Both the position numbers and the translations under genes were made by a program. Below the pieces are notes generated by a model, which was given only the letters and a program-made list of their open reading frames with translations, did not search any database and was not told the DNA's origin. Below are positions 27,436-36,018 of a DNA stretch of 64,000 nt, one piece after another (position 1 is the stretch's first letter; each line of letters begins with the position of its first letter). Source of the DNA: Aeromicrobium stalagmiti (GTDB lineage: Bacteria; Actinomycetota; Actinomycetes; Propionibacteriales; Nocardioidaceae); the NCBI RefSeq assembly GCF_013283745.1, contig NZ_JABSTZ010000005.1, positions 1 to 64,000 of the forward strand, in the 5' to 3' direction.

Positions 27436-28512
27436 CTACGACGTTAGTTCATCGACGAGCTCGGGAGCCGTCAATGAACGGGGTGTCGACTCGACGAGCC
27501 TGGGGGACTCGACGGGCGTGGTGGACACGTGCAGGGCGTTGAAACGGCGGGCCGTGACCAGAAACCTGGACTCGATCGAGCTCACGGCCTCGTTGTAGGA
27601 GCGCACGGTGCTCTCCAGCGACCGCCCCAGCTTGTCGACGTGGCCGGCGACGGTGCCGATGCGGTCGTACATCTCGCGGGCGATGGTCTGGATCTCGCGG
27701 GCGTTGGCGGCGAGCTGCTCCTGCGTCCACGCATAGGCGACCGTGCGCAGCAGCGCGATGAGGGTCGTCGGTGTCGCGAGGACGACCTTCTTGGCCGAGG
27801 CGTACTCCAGCAGCGTCGGCTCCGCCTCGAGTGCCGCGGAGAGGATCGACTCGCCGGGGACGAACAGCACGACGAACTCCGGGGCCTGGTCGAACTGCGA
27901 CCAGTAGGACTTCGCCGCCAGCTGGTCGATGTGGGTGCGGACCTGGCGGACGTGGCGGCGCAGGTGCTCGGCACCCTCGGCCTCGGTCTCGGCCTGCGCC
28001 GCGTCGAGGTAGGCGTCGAGCGGCACCTTGGAGTCGACCACGACCCGCTTGTCGCCCGCGAGCCTGACCACCATGTCGGGGCGGAGCATCGTGTCGCCGT
28101 CGCTGACGCTGACCTGGAGCTCGAAGTCGCAGTGATCGAGCATGCCAGCGAGCTCGGCCGTGCGCTTGAGGTGCATCTCGCCCCAGCGACCGCGGACCTG
28201 CGGGCGGCGCAGCGCCGTGGCCAGCGAGGCGGTCTCCTTGCGCAGCGAGTCGCTGGTGAGGCGGACGGCGTCGACCTGCTCGCGCAGCTGGGTGTGCCAC
28301 TCGATGCGGCTCGACTCGAGCTGTCGGAGTCGTTCGCCGAAGCGGTCGAGGCTCTCACGGACCGGCTCGACGGCCTGCGCCGTCGCGGCCTGCGACAGGC
28401 TCAGGTCGTGGGCCGAGGCCGACGGGGCCCGACGGCTGCCCAGGAGATAGCCGATCGAGAGCCCCGCGGCGAGGGCGAGCAGGGCGGTGAGGAGAAGGGG
28501 GAAGGCTTCCAT
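27436..28512 (-). CDS. rmuC: DNA recombination protein RmuC
   Basis: A 358-residue protein. An N-terminal membrane helix (LLLTALLALAAGLSIGYLLG) is followed by a coiled-coil region (about 45-110) and the RmuC nuclease-like core: RGRWGEMHLKRTAELAGM, VVDSKVPLDAYLDAAQAE, and FVPGESILSAALEAEPTLLEYA. The PD-(D/E)XK-type acid and lysine pattern (DSK) is visible. RmuC limits DNA inversion and recombination events in E. coli. It is followed on the same strand by the DUF6542 gene after 3 bp. Confidence 0.92.
   Translation of the reverse strand: MEAFPLLLTALLALAAGLSIGYLLGSRRAPSASAHDLSLSQAATAQAVEPVRESLDRFGERLRQLESSRIEWHTQLREQVDAVRLTSDSLRKETASLATALRRPQVRGRWGEMHLKRTAELAGMLDHCDFELQVSVSDGDTMLRPDMVVRLAGDKRVVVDSKVPLDAYLDAAQAETEAEGAEHLRRHVRQVRTHIDQLAAKSYWSQFDQAPEFVVLFVPGESILSAALEAEPTLLEYASAKKVVLATPTTLIALLRTVAYAWTQEQLAANAREIQTIAREMYDRIGTVAGHVDKLGRSLESTVRSYNEAVSSIESRFLVTARRFNALHVSTTPVESPRLVESTPRSLTAPELVDELTS
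27441..27446 (-). promoter_or_regulatory. -10 box of a leaderless promoter (DUF6542 gene)
   Basis: TAACGT on the minus strand, 7 nt before the ATG at 27433. It overlaps the last codons of rmuC. Confidence 0.5.
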
Positions 28513-28552
28513 GACCCCAGCATGCGGGGGACCACGGACAGTTCCGTGCAGG

Positions 28553-28879
28553 TCAGCCCTTGGAGCCGCCGGCGATCTCGTAGTTCCAGATCTCGCTGTG
28601 GGTCGAGACGGGCTTCGGGGCCTCGCCGCCGGCGCGCTCGACGGCCGAGCGGTGGCCCTCGGCGAACGACGGCGAGCTCACCCAGGCCTGGAACGACTCC
28701 TCGTCGGCCCAGCGCGTGACGACGAGCCACTGCTCCCGGTCGTCGGTCGGCTTCAGCAGCTCGAAGCCCTGGAACCCGTCCGCCCCGTCGACGGCGCCGG
28801 CGCGCGCGGCGAAGCGGTGGGCGAGCTCGTCGCCCGATCCGGCGGGGACGGTGATGGCGTTGATCTTGATGACGGTCAT
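28553..28879 (-). CDS. Antibiotic biosynthesis monooxygenase domain protein, IsdG/MhuD-like
   Basis: A 108-residue ABM-fold protein very close in layout to mycobacterial MhuD, a heme-degrading enzyme: MTVIKINAITVPAGSGDEL, HRFAARAGAV, GFQGFELLKP and FQAWVSS. The MhuD heme-site residues Asn 7 and Trp 66 are at the same positions here. The loop that carries the heme-ligand His is two residues shorter (SFAEGHRSA), leaving His 76 as the candidate ligand. I infer a heme oxygenase-like role. A CAGACT box ends 6 nt before the ATG. Confidence 0.8.
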   Translation of the reverse strand: MTVIKINAITVPAGSGDELAHRFAARAGAVDGADGFQGFELLKPTDDREQWLVVTRWADEESFQAWVSSPSFAEGHRSAVERAGGEAPKPVSTHSEIWNYEIAGGSKG

Positions 28880-28987
28880 GTCGTGAGTCTGTCACCCGGG
28901 CGTGTGCACCACAGTTGCATAGGTTCGCCCGTTCCGCCGAGGACGTGGACCGGTCATGCTCGAGTGGGGCCACGACGGGAGAACTGC

Positions 28988-29428
28988 ATGAAGAGGAATC
29001 GCGAGCGCCTGCGACTTTACGATCGGTACGGCCAGCAGCTGTATGCGGTGGCAACGACCCTGACCTGTGACCCTGACCTCGCCGAGCAGATCGTGATGCA
29101 GGCCATCTCGGTGCACGGTGACGGGCAGACGGACCTGCGCGACCTGTCGGCCGCTGTGTGGGTCGCCTGGCTCTGCTGGGCTCCTGCTGACGGCACCGAT
29201 GGCGCCTCGCAGCCGTCATCGCTGCCGACGCTGACGGCCCAGCTCCACGCGCTGCCCGACGACCAGCGAGTCGCCCTGGCGCTCTGCCGGTTCGGCGGCC
29301 ACACCTACCGTCAGGTTGCCGAGCTGCTCGAGCTGCCCGCGGAGACCGTGGCACGGCTGCTCGGAGACGCCCTCCGTGCCTTGGCGCCCGCAGACACGTG
29401 GTCGATGGGCACGTCGCCAGCCGCCTGA
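28988..29428 (+). CDS. Short ECF sigma-like protein
   Basis: A 146-residue protein. Residues 8-42 (LYDRYGQQLYAVATTLTCDPDLAEQIV) resemble the start of sigma region 2, and residues 86-130 (LPDDQRVALALCRFGGHTYRQVAELLELPAETVARLL) are a clear region 4 helix-turn-helix. The core of region 2 that recognises the -10 element is missing; a Trp-rich stretch (AAVWVAWLCWAPADG) is in its place. It may be a degenerate sigma factor or an accessory regulator. No anti-sigma gene is adjacent. The ATG has GGGAG about 8 nt upstream. Confidence 0.7.
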   Translation: MKRNRERLRLYDRYGQQLYAVATTLTCDPDLAEQIVMQAISVHGDGQTDLRDLSAAVWVAWLCWAPADGTDGASQPSSLPTLTAQLHALPDDQRVALALCRFGGHTYRQVAELLELPAETVARLLGDALRALAPADTWSMGTSPAA

Positions 29429-29464
29429 CCCGTCCCGGGGGCTGGTCCTGACAGGATCGGTGTC

Positions 29465-30004
29465 GTGGACATCATCGAGACCGAGCGGCTGGTGCTGCGT
29501 CCGTACGTCGGCGCGGACGCGCAGCGCGTCCTCGACATCTACAGCGACATCGAGGTGCTGCGCTGGCTCGGCGACCCGCCACATGTCCCGATGCACGGGA
29601 TCGACGCGGCGCGGGAGCGGATCGCCGCCTGGGCCGAGCAGGATGCGGCGAGTCGGCACGAGGTGCACCTCGCGGCGGTGCCCCGAGGCGGCGACGAGCT
29701 GGTGGCCAACGTGCTGGTCAAGCGCCTGCCCGACGACGACCAGGAGAGATATGAGGTCGGGTGGAGCGCGCACCCCGACGCGGTCGGCCACGGCTACGTG
29801 ACCGAGGCCGCTCGCGCCCTGCTCGACGCCGTCTTCGCCGACGGACTCGACGAGGTGTGGTGCACGATGTATCCCGACAACGCGGCCTCGGCTGCAGTTG
29901 CCACACGGCTCGGTCTCGCCGACCTCGGGGCCGTCCCCGATCGCTGGTACGGCGGTCTGTCGCGGATGTTCCACACCACGCGTGAGGGGTGGGTGAGCCG
30001 ATGA
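29465..30004 (+). CDS. GNAT N-acetyltransferase (RimJ/RimL type)
   Basis: A 179-residue GNAT that starts with IIETERLVLRPYVGADAQRVLDIY, the typical RimJ/RimL opening. The acetyl-CoA loop is less conserved but VGWSAHPDAVGHGYVTEAARALLDAVF gives the expected motif A context, and WCTMYPDNAASAAVATRLGLADLG is motif B. The acceptor is unknown. It starts at GTG 29465 and its stop overlaps the ATG of a second, related GNAT gene, so the two form a coupled pair that may have arisen by duplication. Confidence 0.87.
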   Translation: MDIIETERLVLRPYVGADAQRVLDIYSDIEVLRWLGDPPHVPMHGIDAARERIAAWAEQDAASRHEVHLAAVPRGGDELVANVLVKRLPDDDQERYEVGWSAHPDAVGHGYVTEAARALLDAVFADGLDEVWCTMYPDNAASAAVATRLGLADLGAVPDRWYGGLSRMFHTTREGWVSR

Positions 30005-30531
30005 CCGAGCCCACCCTCACGACCGAGCGGCTCCACCTTCGTCCGCTCGTCCCGGCCGACGCGCCGTCGCTGTTCGAGGTCTTCCGCCTGCCGGAGGTCG
30101 CCCGCTGGAGCGGTCAGGGCACGCCGATGGTCGACGTCTCCGAGGCCACGACCCGCATCGAGCGGGCACCCGGACGGGCCGGCGACCATCCGGCGGCGGC
30201 CCTGTTCGCGACCGAGCGCCTCGACACCGGCGCCTTCGTCGGCATGACCCTGCTGGTGCCGCTCCCGCCGAGCGCCGGCAACGAGCGACGCGTGCACGAG
30301 GTCGGGTGGCACCTGCATCCCGACGCGTGGGGCCACGGCTTCGCGACGGAGGCGGCGACGGCGCTGGTGCAGCGCGGCTTCGATGCCGGGATGTCGGGAA
30401 TCTTCGCCGTGACCGATCCTGACAACGTCCGTTCGCAGGCGGTCTGCGGTCGGCTCGGGATGACCGATCTCGGCCTCACGACGGACTGGTACGACCAGGA
30501 GCTCCGGGCGTTTCGCCTCGACCGGGGCTGA
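30001..30531 (+). CDS. GNAT N-acetyltransferase (RimJ/RimL type)
   Basis: A 176-residue GNAT related to the gene just before it: LTTERLHLRPLVPADAPSLFEVF, VGWHLHPDAWGHGFATEAATALVQRGF, and VTDPDNVRSQAVCGRLGMTDLG. The ATG at 30001 overlaps the upstream stop codon (ATGA). The paired arrangement suggests that both act on related small molecules or protein N-termini, but no substrate can be named. It ends 20 bp before ychF. Confidence 0.87.
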   Translation: MTEPTLTTERLHLRPLVPADAPSLFEVFRLPEVARWSGQGTPMVDVSEATTRIERAPGRAGDHPAAALFATERLDTGAFVGMTLLVPLPPSAGNERRVHEVGWHLHPDAWGHGFATEAATALVQRGFDAGMSGIFAVTDPDNVRSQAVCGRLGMTDLGLTTDWYDQELRAFRLDRG

Positions 30532-30550
30532 GGACGTAGGATCGTCCCTC

Positions 30551-31639
30551 GTGGCTCTCAGCATCGGCATCGTCGGACTCCCCAACGCGGGCAAGTCGAC
30601 CCTCTTCAACGCACTGACCAAGAACGACGTCCTCGCGGCGAACTACCCGTTCGCGACGATCGAGCCGAACGTCGGCGTGGTCGGCGTCCCCGACTCGCGG
30701 CTGGCCCAGCTCGCCGAGATCTTCGGGTCGGAGAAGATCCTGCCCGCGACGGTCCAGTTCGTCGACATCGCCGGCATCGTCCGCGGCGCGTCCGAGGGTG
30801 AGGGCATGGGCAACAAGTTCTTGTCGCACATCCGCGAGTCCGACGCGATCTGCCAGGTCACCCGTGTGTTCCGTGACGAGGACGTCACCCACGTCGACGG
30901 CGACGTCAACCCCGCCAACGACATCGAGACGATCTCGATCGAGCTGGCCCTGGCCGACCTGCAGACCCTCGAGAACGCGCTGCCGCGCCTCGACAAGGAG
31001 TCGCGCAAGGACAAGTCGCTCGTCCCCGCGTTCGAGGAGGCCAAGAAGGCCAAGGAGGCGCTCGAGGCCGGCACGGGTGTGCTCAAGGCCGGGCTCGACC
31101 TCGAGCTGCTGCGCGACCTGCACCTCATGACGTCCAAGCGGTTCATCTACGTCTTCAACTGCGACGCCGACGAGCTCACCGACGAGGCGCTCAAGCAGCA
31201 GATGCGCGATCTGGTCACGCCGTCCGAGGCGATCTTCCTCGACGCCAAGGGCGAGGCCGAGCTGGTCGAGCTGGGCGACGACGAGGAGGCCGAGATCATG
31301 CGTGCCGAGATGCTCGCCGACATGGGCGTCGAGGAGCCCGGGCTGGACGCCCTCGCGCGCGTCGGCTTCGCGACCCTGGGCCTGCAGACCTACCTCACGG
31401 CTGGCCCCAAGGAGTCGCGCGCGTGGACGATCCCGCAGGGTGCCACGGCTCCGCAGGCGGCCGGCGTCATCCACACCGACTTCGAGCGCGGCTTCATCAA
31501 GGCCGAGATCGTGTCGTTCGACGACCTCGTCGAGGCCGGCTCCATGACCGCCGCCAAGTCGGTCGGCAAGGTCCGCATGGAGGGCAAGGAGTACGTGATG
31601 GCTGACGGCGACGTGGTGGAGTTCCGGTTCAACGTATGA
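30551..31639 (+). CDS. ychF: Redox-regulated ATPase YchF (Obg-like)
   Basis: A 362-residue P-loop protein of the Obg/OLA1 group that prefers ATP and associates with ribosomes. The G1 motif is GLPNAGKSTLFNAL, switch I is YPFATIEPNVGVVGVPD, G3 is VDIAGIVRGASEGEGMGNKF, and G4 is the family's non-canonical form FNCDADEL. A coiled-coil insert (about 130-190) precedes the C-terminal TGS-like domain with GPKESRAWTIPQGATAPQAAGVIHTDFERGFIKAE. A TAGGAT box ends 8 nt before the GTG start. Rv1112 is the mycobacterial counterpart. Confidence 0.97.
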   Translation: MALSIGIVGLPNAGKSTLFNALTKNDVLAANYPFATIEPNVGVVGVPDSRLAQLAEIFGSEKILPATVQFVDIAGIVRGASEGEGMGNKFLSHIRESDAICQVTRVFRDEDVTHVDGDVNPANDIETISIELALADLQTLENALPRLDKESRKDKSLVPAFEEAKKAKEALEAGTGVLKAGLDLELLRDLHLMTSKRFIYVFNCDADELTDEALKQQMRDLVTPSEAIFLDAKGEAELVELGDDEEAEIMRAEMLADMGVEEPGLDALARVGFATLGLQTYLTAGPKESRAWTIPQGATAPQAAGVIHTDFERGFIKAEIVSFDDLVEAGSMTAAKSVGKVRMEGKEYVMADGDVVEFRFNV

Positions 31640-32220
31640 CCTCCGGGAGTGACGGGCTGGGCTCCGGGAAGGACGCCCGCTTTCACTTCTTCAGTCGCAG
31701 CCGAGTGCCGACCGGTGCGCGGTTCGTGCTTCGCGGCACCGCGACCGATGCCGTCACGCTCGCGGTGGCCCAGCTCGTCTCCGAGGGGTTCGTCGCCCGC
31801 GAGGACGACCTCGACGCTCGTCTGCGCCAGATGGGCTCGCCATGGCTGGCCCGGGCCGTGGAGATCGGCACGGCCGACGTGTCATGGCCCCGGCAGTATC
31901 TCCAGGACGTCATCGAAGACACGCCGCTGATCTTTCTCAAGCGCTTCCAGCGCAAGATCTCACCCACCCTCGTGATGGTCGCTGCCAGGCACCTGCCGGA
32001 CGCGACGATCGAGCTGGTCCTCTACCCCCACACGTCCCGCAAGGGAGACCCGGAAGGATCGTTCGGTGCCTCGACGCGCATCCGTGCCTCGGTGGAGGCC
32101 ATCGTCGCCGCGAGCACCGCGAACGGGATCTTCGTGTCGCACGACACGATGAACGGCATCCGCAACGACGGCTCGCCGGCATCACAGCAGATGGTGCGAG
32201 AGCTCCTCGACTGGCGGTGA
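31636..32220 (+). CDS. Conserved-looking protein of unknown function coupled to ychF
   Basis: A 194-residue soluble protein with no signal peptide or membrane segment. I do not recognise the family. Notable parts are RFHFFSRSRVPTGARFVLRGTATDAVTLAV near the N-terminus, a central WLARAVEIGTADVSWPRQYL, and a C-terminal SHDTMNGIRNDGSPASQQMVRELLDW. The alternation of beta-like and helical stretches suggests an alpha/beta fold. Its ATG overlaps the ychF stop (ATGA), so it is translated right after YchF. Codon use matches the surroundings. Confidence 0.75.
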   Translation: MTSGSDGLGSGKDARFHFFSRSRVPTGARFVLRGTATDAVTLAVAQLVSEGFVAREDDLDARLRQMGSPWLARAVEIGTADVSWPRQYLQDVIEDTPLIFLKRFQRKISPTLVMVAARHLPDATIELVLYPHTSRKGDPEGSFGASTRIRASVEAIVAASTANGIFVSHDTMNGIRNDGSPASQQMVRELLDWR

Positions 32221-32273
32221 GGGTGCGCACGACGGCTTGATCCCGTGTCGGACTTCCGGGGGGGCAGGCGTGT

Positions 32274-33536
32274 TCAGGCGGCGTCGAGGTAGGCGAGCAT
32301 CTGGGTGAAGTCGTCGGCTCCGGGGTCGGGTGGCAGGCCGGTGGCCTCGACGGGTGTGTCGGGTTCCCATGCTGCGATGGGGAGCGGGTCGGGGTGCTGG
32401 GTGTAGGTGTGCCCGGTGCGCGTGGTCCATTCGAAGCTCCCGGGCGAGGGTTGTCGCAACTGCAGGTGGCCTTCGGTCTTGAGGTTGTGGGCGCGGCGGT
32501 GCAAGGGCCCGGTGTTCGCGGCGTTGGTGTCGGCGGGCCAGGGGTCGCTGTGGTCGATGTCGCACGCCCGGACCGGCACCGATGCGGTCGGGAAGACGGT
32601 CGTGCCGTCGCGGAACCCGAGGACCTGCTGGAGGCGGGTGGGGGCCAGCCGGCCGAGCCAGGTCACGGTCAGCAGGTCACCGACATCACTGGTGACCAAC
32701 CGATACAGCACGCTCGTCTCATCAGCCAGGGCAGTCCGGATGACGTGGGCGGGGATCGTGGCGGTGCGGTCGGTCAGCTCACCGGGGGTGTCGCTGAATC
32801 CCATCAGCGACGACAACGGCACCGTGACACCGATGACAGGGCGGTAGCCCAGGCCGCCGTCGCGGCGGCCGAGCAGGGTGTCGGCGAGCAGGTCGGTGCG
32901 GGCCTGGTCGATCGTGCGGTCATCATCGGCCGGCAACGCGTGGGCGGTCTTGGTCAACGACTGCATGATCGCTGCCGCATCAGCCGCACCGAGGTCTGCG
33001 GTCAGGCGGGTCATCCCGTCCCCGAGCGGACGTAGTCCCACGGCCCGGTCGGCGAACGCCTTCACATGCCGTTCCTTGGACGCGCCTGCTTCGGTGCGTT
33101 CGACCCACCGGTCCAACCACCGGGTCGCCTGCCCCGGCGTCAGACGTGCCACCCGGTCGACCGCCACATCATCGAGCGCGGTCACCGACTCGGCGCGGGT
33201 GAGCCGGCAGCCGGCCCGGTCGATGGCTTCCACGTGGGCGGTCGGGATGCGTCCGTCGTGCCATGCCTGCCACACCACCGGCATCCTCGAACGGAGTCGG
33301 CGGGCGCGGGCCACAGCCCGTTCGACCGTCGGGACCGGCAGCCTCATCGCCAACGACAGCTCGTGCACGGCGCTGTCGACCCGCCGGCGTCCCTGACCCT
33401 CGCTGATCCGCTCGCCCGCAACCCGGGCCCGGTCGACATAGTCCAACAGGTCCAATGCCTCAGCCGCATCACAGGAGGCCTGGGCTTGGCGACGCACCAC
33501 GATCTGATCGATCGTCTCCCGGTCGTCCAACCCCAT
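32274..33536 (-). CDS. DUF222 / HNH endonuclease family protein (13E12 type)
   Basis: A 420-residue member of the DUF222-HNH family that is multicopy in actinobacteria. The DUF222 part covers about residues 20-300 (LDYVDRARVAGERISEGQG, then GMTRLTADLGAADAAAIMQSL). The HNH-like part is CDIDHSDPWPADTNAANTGPLHRRAHNLKTEGH. The Cys that often precedes the second His pair (CRRHH in relatives) is His here (LHRRAH), so metal binding may differ. The start at 33536 has GAAGGG upstream. These genes are often parts of mobile or selfish repeats, but no flanking repeat is seen. Confidence 0.87.
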   Translation of the reverse strand: MGLDDRETIDQIVVRRQAQASCDAAEALDLLDYVDRARVAGERISEGQGRRRVDSAVHELSLAMRLPVPTVERAVARARRLRSRMPVVWQAWHDGRIPTAHVEAIDRAGCRLTRAESVTALDDVAVDRVARLTPGQATRWLDRWVERTEAGASKERHVKAFADRAVGLRPLGDGMTRLTADLGAADAAAIMQSLTKTAHALPADDDRTIDQARTDLLADTLLGRRDGGLGYRPVIGVTVPLSSLMGFSDTPGELTDRTATIPAHVIRTALADETSVLYRLVTSDVGDLLTVTWLGRLAPTRLQQVLGFRDGTTVFPTASVPVRACDIDHSDPWPADTNAANTGPLHRRAHNLKTEGHLQLRQPSPGSFEWTTRTGHTYTQHPDPLPIAAWEPDTPVEATGLPPDPGADDFTQMLAYLDAA

Positions 33537-33645
33537 GAAAACCCTTCGATTGCAGCCTTTCCTCCACTCTAGAGGCGGGGTCAGACAGTCCCCGAGCCGC
33601 GAGAAGTGGGCAGCACGATGAGCGTCTGACGGTGCGCCAGCAGCC

Positions 33646-34497
33646 CTACCTCTCACCGTCGGTCAGCTGCGGAGCGGTCGGCCGCGCGACGACCTCGAAC
33701 GAGCGGATGGGCGCATCGATGGGTCCGGCGCCGAAGTGCTGGAGCAGGGCATCCTCGGCGATGGCGGTCGCCTCGGCGACGCTCAGCGTGGTGTGACTCT
33801 CGATCGCCACGCGCAGGGGAGTGCCCTGGCAAAAGGCCGTCGCGGCCTCGGAGGCGGACGTGCGGCTCGTCCCGTCGATCGCCGTGATCGACGCGCCCGG
33901 CATGCCGGCGGCTTCCAGGTCGGCCCGGATCTGCTCGGGCGAGAAGTAGCCGTGCGGGGTCCGGCTCATGAAGAGCAACGGCTCGTCGGGTGCCGCCGCG
34001 ACGAGCGCCGACTGGATCACGTGGGTGACCTCGTTGTTCTCGATCCGGTCCCACGTGTTGAACACGAACGACCCGTCAGGCCTCAGGACGCGTCCGGCCT
34101 CGCGATAGCCGTGGACGCGGTCGGGGAAGAACATCACGCCGAACTGGCACGCGACGACGTCGAACGTCTGGTCGCCGAACGGCAGGTCGAGGGCGTCGGC
34201 CTGCTGGAACGTCACGGTCGCGCCGTCAGCGGTGTGAGTGGCCGCCGCGTCCAGCATCGGCTGGTTGAGGTCCGTGGCGGTGACGGCCGCGTCAGGACAG
34301 GCCTTGACCAGGGCGCGGGTGAGTGCGCCGGTGCCGGCCGCCGTCTCGAGGACGTCGTGCGGCGACAGGCCGGCGACCACCTGCGCGAGGCTGTCAGCGG
34401 CGGCCCGGAAGATCATCGGCACCAGCAGCCGCTGGTAGAGGTCGGGGATGGGCCCCACGAAGCGGGTGTCCTTGCTGTCCCCGGCATCGTCGGCCAT
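33646..34497 (-). CDS. Class I SAM-dependent methyltransferase
   Basis: A 283-residue methyltransferase of the ubiquinone/menaquinone (UbiE-like) type. Motif I is VLETAAGTGALTRALV, followed by AVTATDLNQPMLDAA (acidic residue) and VTFQQADALDLPFGDQTFDVVACQFGVMFF, which includes the family's post-I and motif II region. The substrate is unknown. A TAGATT box ends 6 nt before the ATG, indicating a leaderless mRNA. It is followed by a DUF222-HNH gene on the same strand at 110 bp. Confidence 0.88.
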   Translation of the reverse strand: MADDAGDSKDTRFVGPIPDLYQRLLVPMIFRAAADSLAQVVAGLSPHDVLETAAGTGALTRALVKACPDAAVTATDLNQPMLDAAATHTADGATVTFQQADALDLPFGDQTFDVVACQFGVMFFPDRVHGYREAGRVLRPDGSFVFNTWDRIENNEVTHVIQSALVAAAPDEPLLFMSRTPHGYFSPEQIRADLEAAGMPGASITAIDGTSRTSASEAATAFCQGTPLRVAIESHTTLSVAEATAIAEDALLQHFGAGPIDAPIRSFEVVARPTAPQLTDGER

Positions 34498-34503
34498 CTA
34501 CGG

Positions 34504-34509
34504 AATCTA
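34504..34509 (-). promoter_or_regulatory. -10 box of a leaderless methyltransferase promoter
   Basis: TAGATT on the minus strand, exactly 6 nt before the ATG at 34497. Confidence 0.55.
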
Positions 34510-34553
34510 CTCCCAGGTGCGCCCGCTGCACCAGACAGTGCTTGTGCTGAGAA

Positions 34554-35435
34554 TCAGAGATCCTCGCCGGGGGACGGCTGGTCCGGCGGCGCGTGGTCGG
34601 CGATGAACTCGCGGAGCACCCGGGCGAAGCGGTCCGGATCGTCGAGGTGCGGGAAGTGCCCCGCCCCCTCGAAGATCTCCAGGCGGCAGTCAGGCAGCTG
34701 CTTCTCCACGCTGAGCGCGTGTGCGACCGGGATCATCCGGTCGTTCGACCCCCACACGATCATCGAGGGGATGGGCAGCGCGCCGTCCAGGTGGTCGTGG
34801 GCGCTGATGCTCTGCCCGCCGATGTCGATGACGGCGCGGGTGGTCGCGAGGAACGCACGCCGGCTCTCATGGTCGCCGAGCGAGCTGAAGCCCCGCCAGA
34901 CCGCGTCGACGTCGGCGCCGGGCCGCCATCCGACCTTCGAGGCTCCCCGGCCCAGTGCCTCGACGCGGGAGAGGACAGGTGCCGAGGCGATGACGCTGAG
35001 CACCTGTGCGGCCCCGGGCAGGGTCGCTGCACGCAGCAGCAGGTTCACCTCGCGCCCGAGCCCGCCGCTGGAGACCAGGACGAGACGCTCGACCCGCTCG
35101 GGGAAGAGGTAGAAGAACTGCATCGCGATCCCGCCACCGAGCGAGTGCCCGACCAGCGTGACCCGCTCGATCCCGAGATGGTCGAGCAGGTCGCGCATGG
35201 CCGCGGCGTGCGCGCTGAGCGAGTAGTCCCCGTACGGCTTCGCCGACTCGCCGTGACCGAAGAGGTCCGGCAGGAGCACCCGGTGGTCGTCGTCCATCAC
35301 GTCGATCAGGTGCTCCCACTGCCGCTGCGACCCGAGGATCCCGTGGATGAACAGCACGACCGGGCCGGAGCCGCTGTCGACGTAGGACAGGTCGTGGCCG
35401 TGCAGGGTGACCGTGCTCGGAGCCGTGCGCGCCAT
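34554..35435 (-). CDS. Alpha/beta hydrolase
   Basis: A 293-residue alpha/beta-hydrolase. The oxyanion region is VVLFIHGILGSQRQWEHLI, the nucleophile elbow is LVGHSLGGGIAMQFF, the catalytic Asp is in IVWGSNDRMIPV, and the His is in FEGAGHFPHLDDP. The whole triad is visible. The substrate is unknown, but the pattern is close to the MhpC/epoxide-hydrolase-like group. The start at ATG 35435 is chosen because GAGG lies 8 nt upstream, unlike the alternative ATG at 35444, where it is too close. Confidence 0.88.
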   Translation of the reverse strand: MARTAPSTVTLHGHDLSYVDSGSGPVVLFIHGILGSQRQWEHLIDVMDDDHRVLLPDLFGHGESAKPYGDYSLSAHAAAMRDLLDHLGIERVTLVGHSLGGGIAMQFFYLFPERVERLVLVSSGGLGREVNLLLRAATLPGAAQVLSVIASAPVLSRVEALGRGASKVGWRPGADVDAVWRGFSSLGDHESRRAFLATTRAVIDIGGQSISAHDHLDGALPIPSMIVWGSNDRMIPVAHALSVEKQLPDCRLEIFEGAGHFPHLDDPDRFARVLREFIADHAPPDQPSPGEDL

Positions 35436-35533
35436 GGTGGCCATCCTCGTGAAGCTCGTGGGGCCGGGAGCGCCCAACCTATGCCGCCCGGGGCGTCGAC
35501 GCATGCTGAGGGGCCACGCGCGGCCGGCGTGGG

Positions 35534-35971
35534 TCAGGCGAGCTGCTCGAAGAGCGACACGATGATGCCTTCGGGACCGCGGACGTACGCCATGCGAACG
35601 CTGTCCTCGTACGTCCCGACGCCTCCGACGAGGCCGTAGCCGTCAGCGGCCACGGCGTCGACGGCTGCCTGCAGGTCGCCGACCTCGAACGAGACGTTGC
35701 GCAGCCCGACCTCGTTGGCCATGGGCTGCAGCGATCCCTGCACGTGGTCGGGGGTGATGAAGCTCGAGAGCTCAAGACGGCCGCCGCCGGGCGACGTGAG
35801 CATCGCGATCCTGCAGTGCGCGCCTGGGATGCCACATACGGTCTCGACGAACTCTCCCTGCACGGAGCCGATGCCTTCCACCTCCAGCCCCAGGCCGACG
35901 AAGAACGCCGTCGCCGCGTCCAGGTCTGCGACGGTGATGCCGATGTGGTCGAAGCGTCGAACATGAGTCAT
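35534..35971 (-). CDS. VOC superfamily (glyoxalase/dioxygenase-fold) protein
   Basis: A 145-residue protein with the paired beta-alpha-beta-beta-beta units of the vicinal oxygen chelate fold. RFDHIGITVADLDAATAFFVGLGLEVEG opens unit 1, and GLRNVSFEVGDLQAAVDAVAADGYGLVG opens unit 2. Potential metal ligands are the His in FDHIGITV, a Glu in unit 1 (RLELSSF) and the late Glu in PEGIIVSLFEQLA. The function is unassigned. ATG 35971 has AGGA upstream. It is on the same strand as the hydrolase downstream and the homocysteine methyltransferase-like gene upstream. Confidence 0.83.
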   Translation of the reverse strand: MTHVRRFDHIGITVADLDAATAFFVGLGLEVEGIGSVQGEFVETVCGIPGAHCRIAMLTSPGGGRLELSSFITPDHVQGSLQPMANEVGLRNVSFEVGDLQAAVDAVAADGYGLVGGVGTYEDSVRMAYVRGPEGIIVSLFEQLA

Positions 35972-36018
35972 GGGGTCCATCCTGCGGTGTCGTGGTCGAT
36001 CCGGAGCGGGGACGACGT

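Noticed and set aside
32274-33536. DUF222-HNH gene as part of a mobile intron or phage defence
   Set aside because: No flanking repeats, integrase or partner genes. These genes are common and scattered in actinobacteria.
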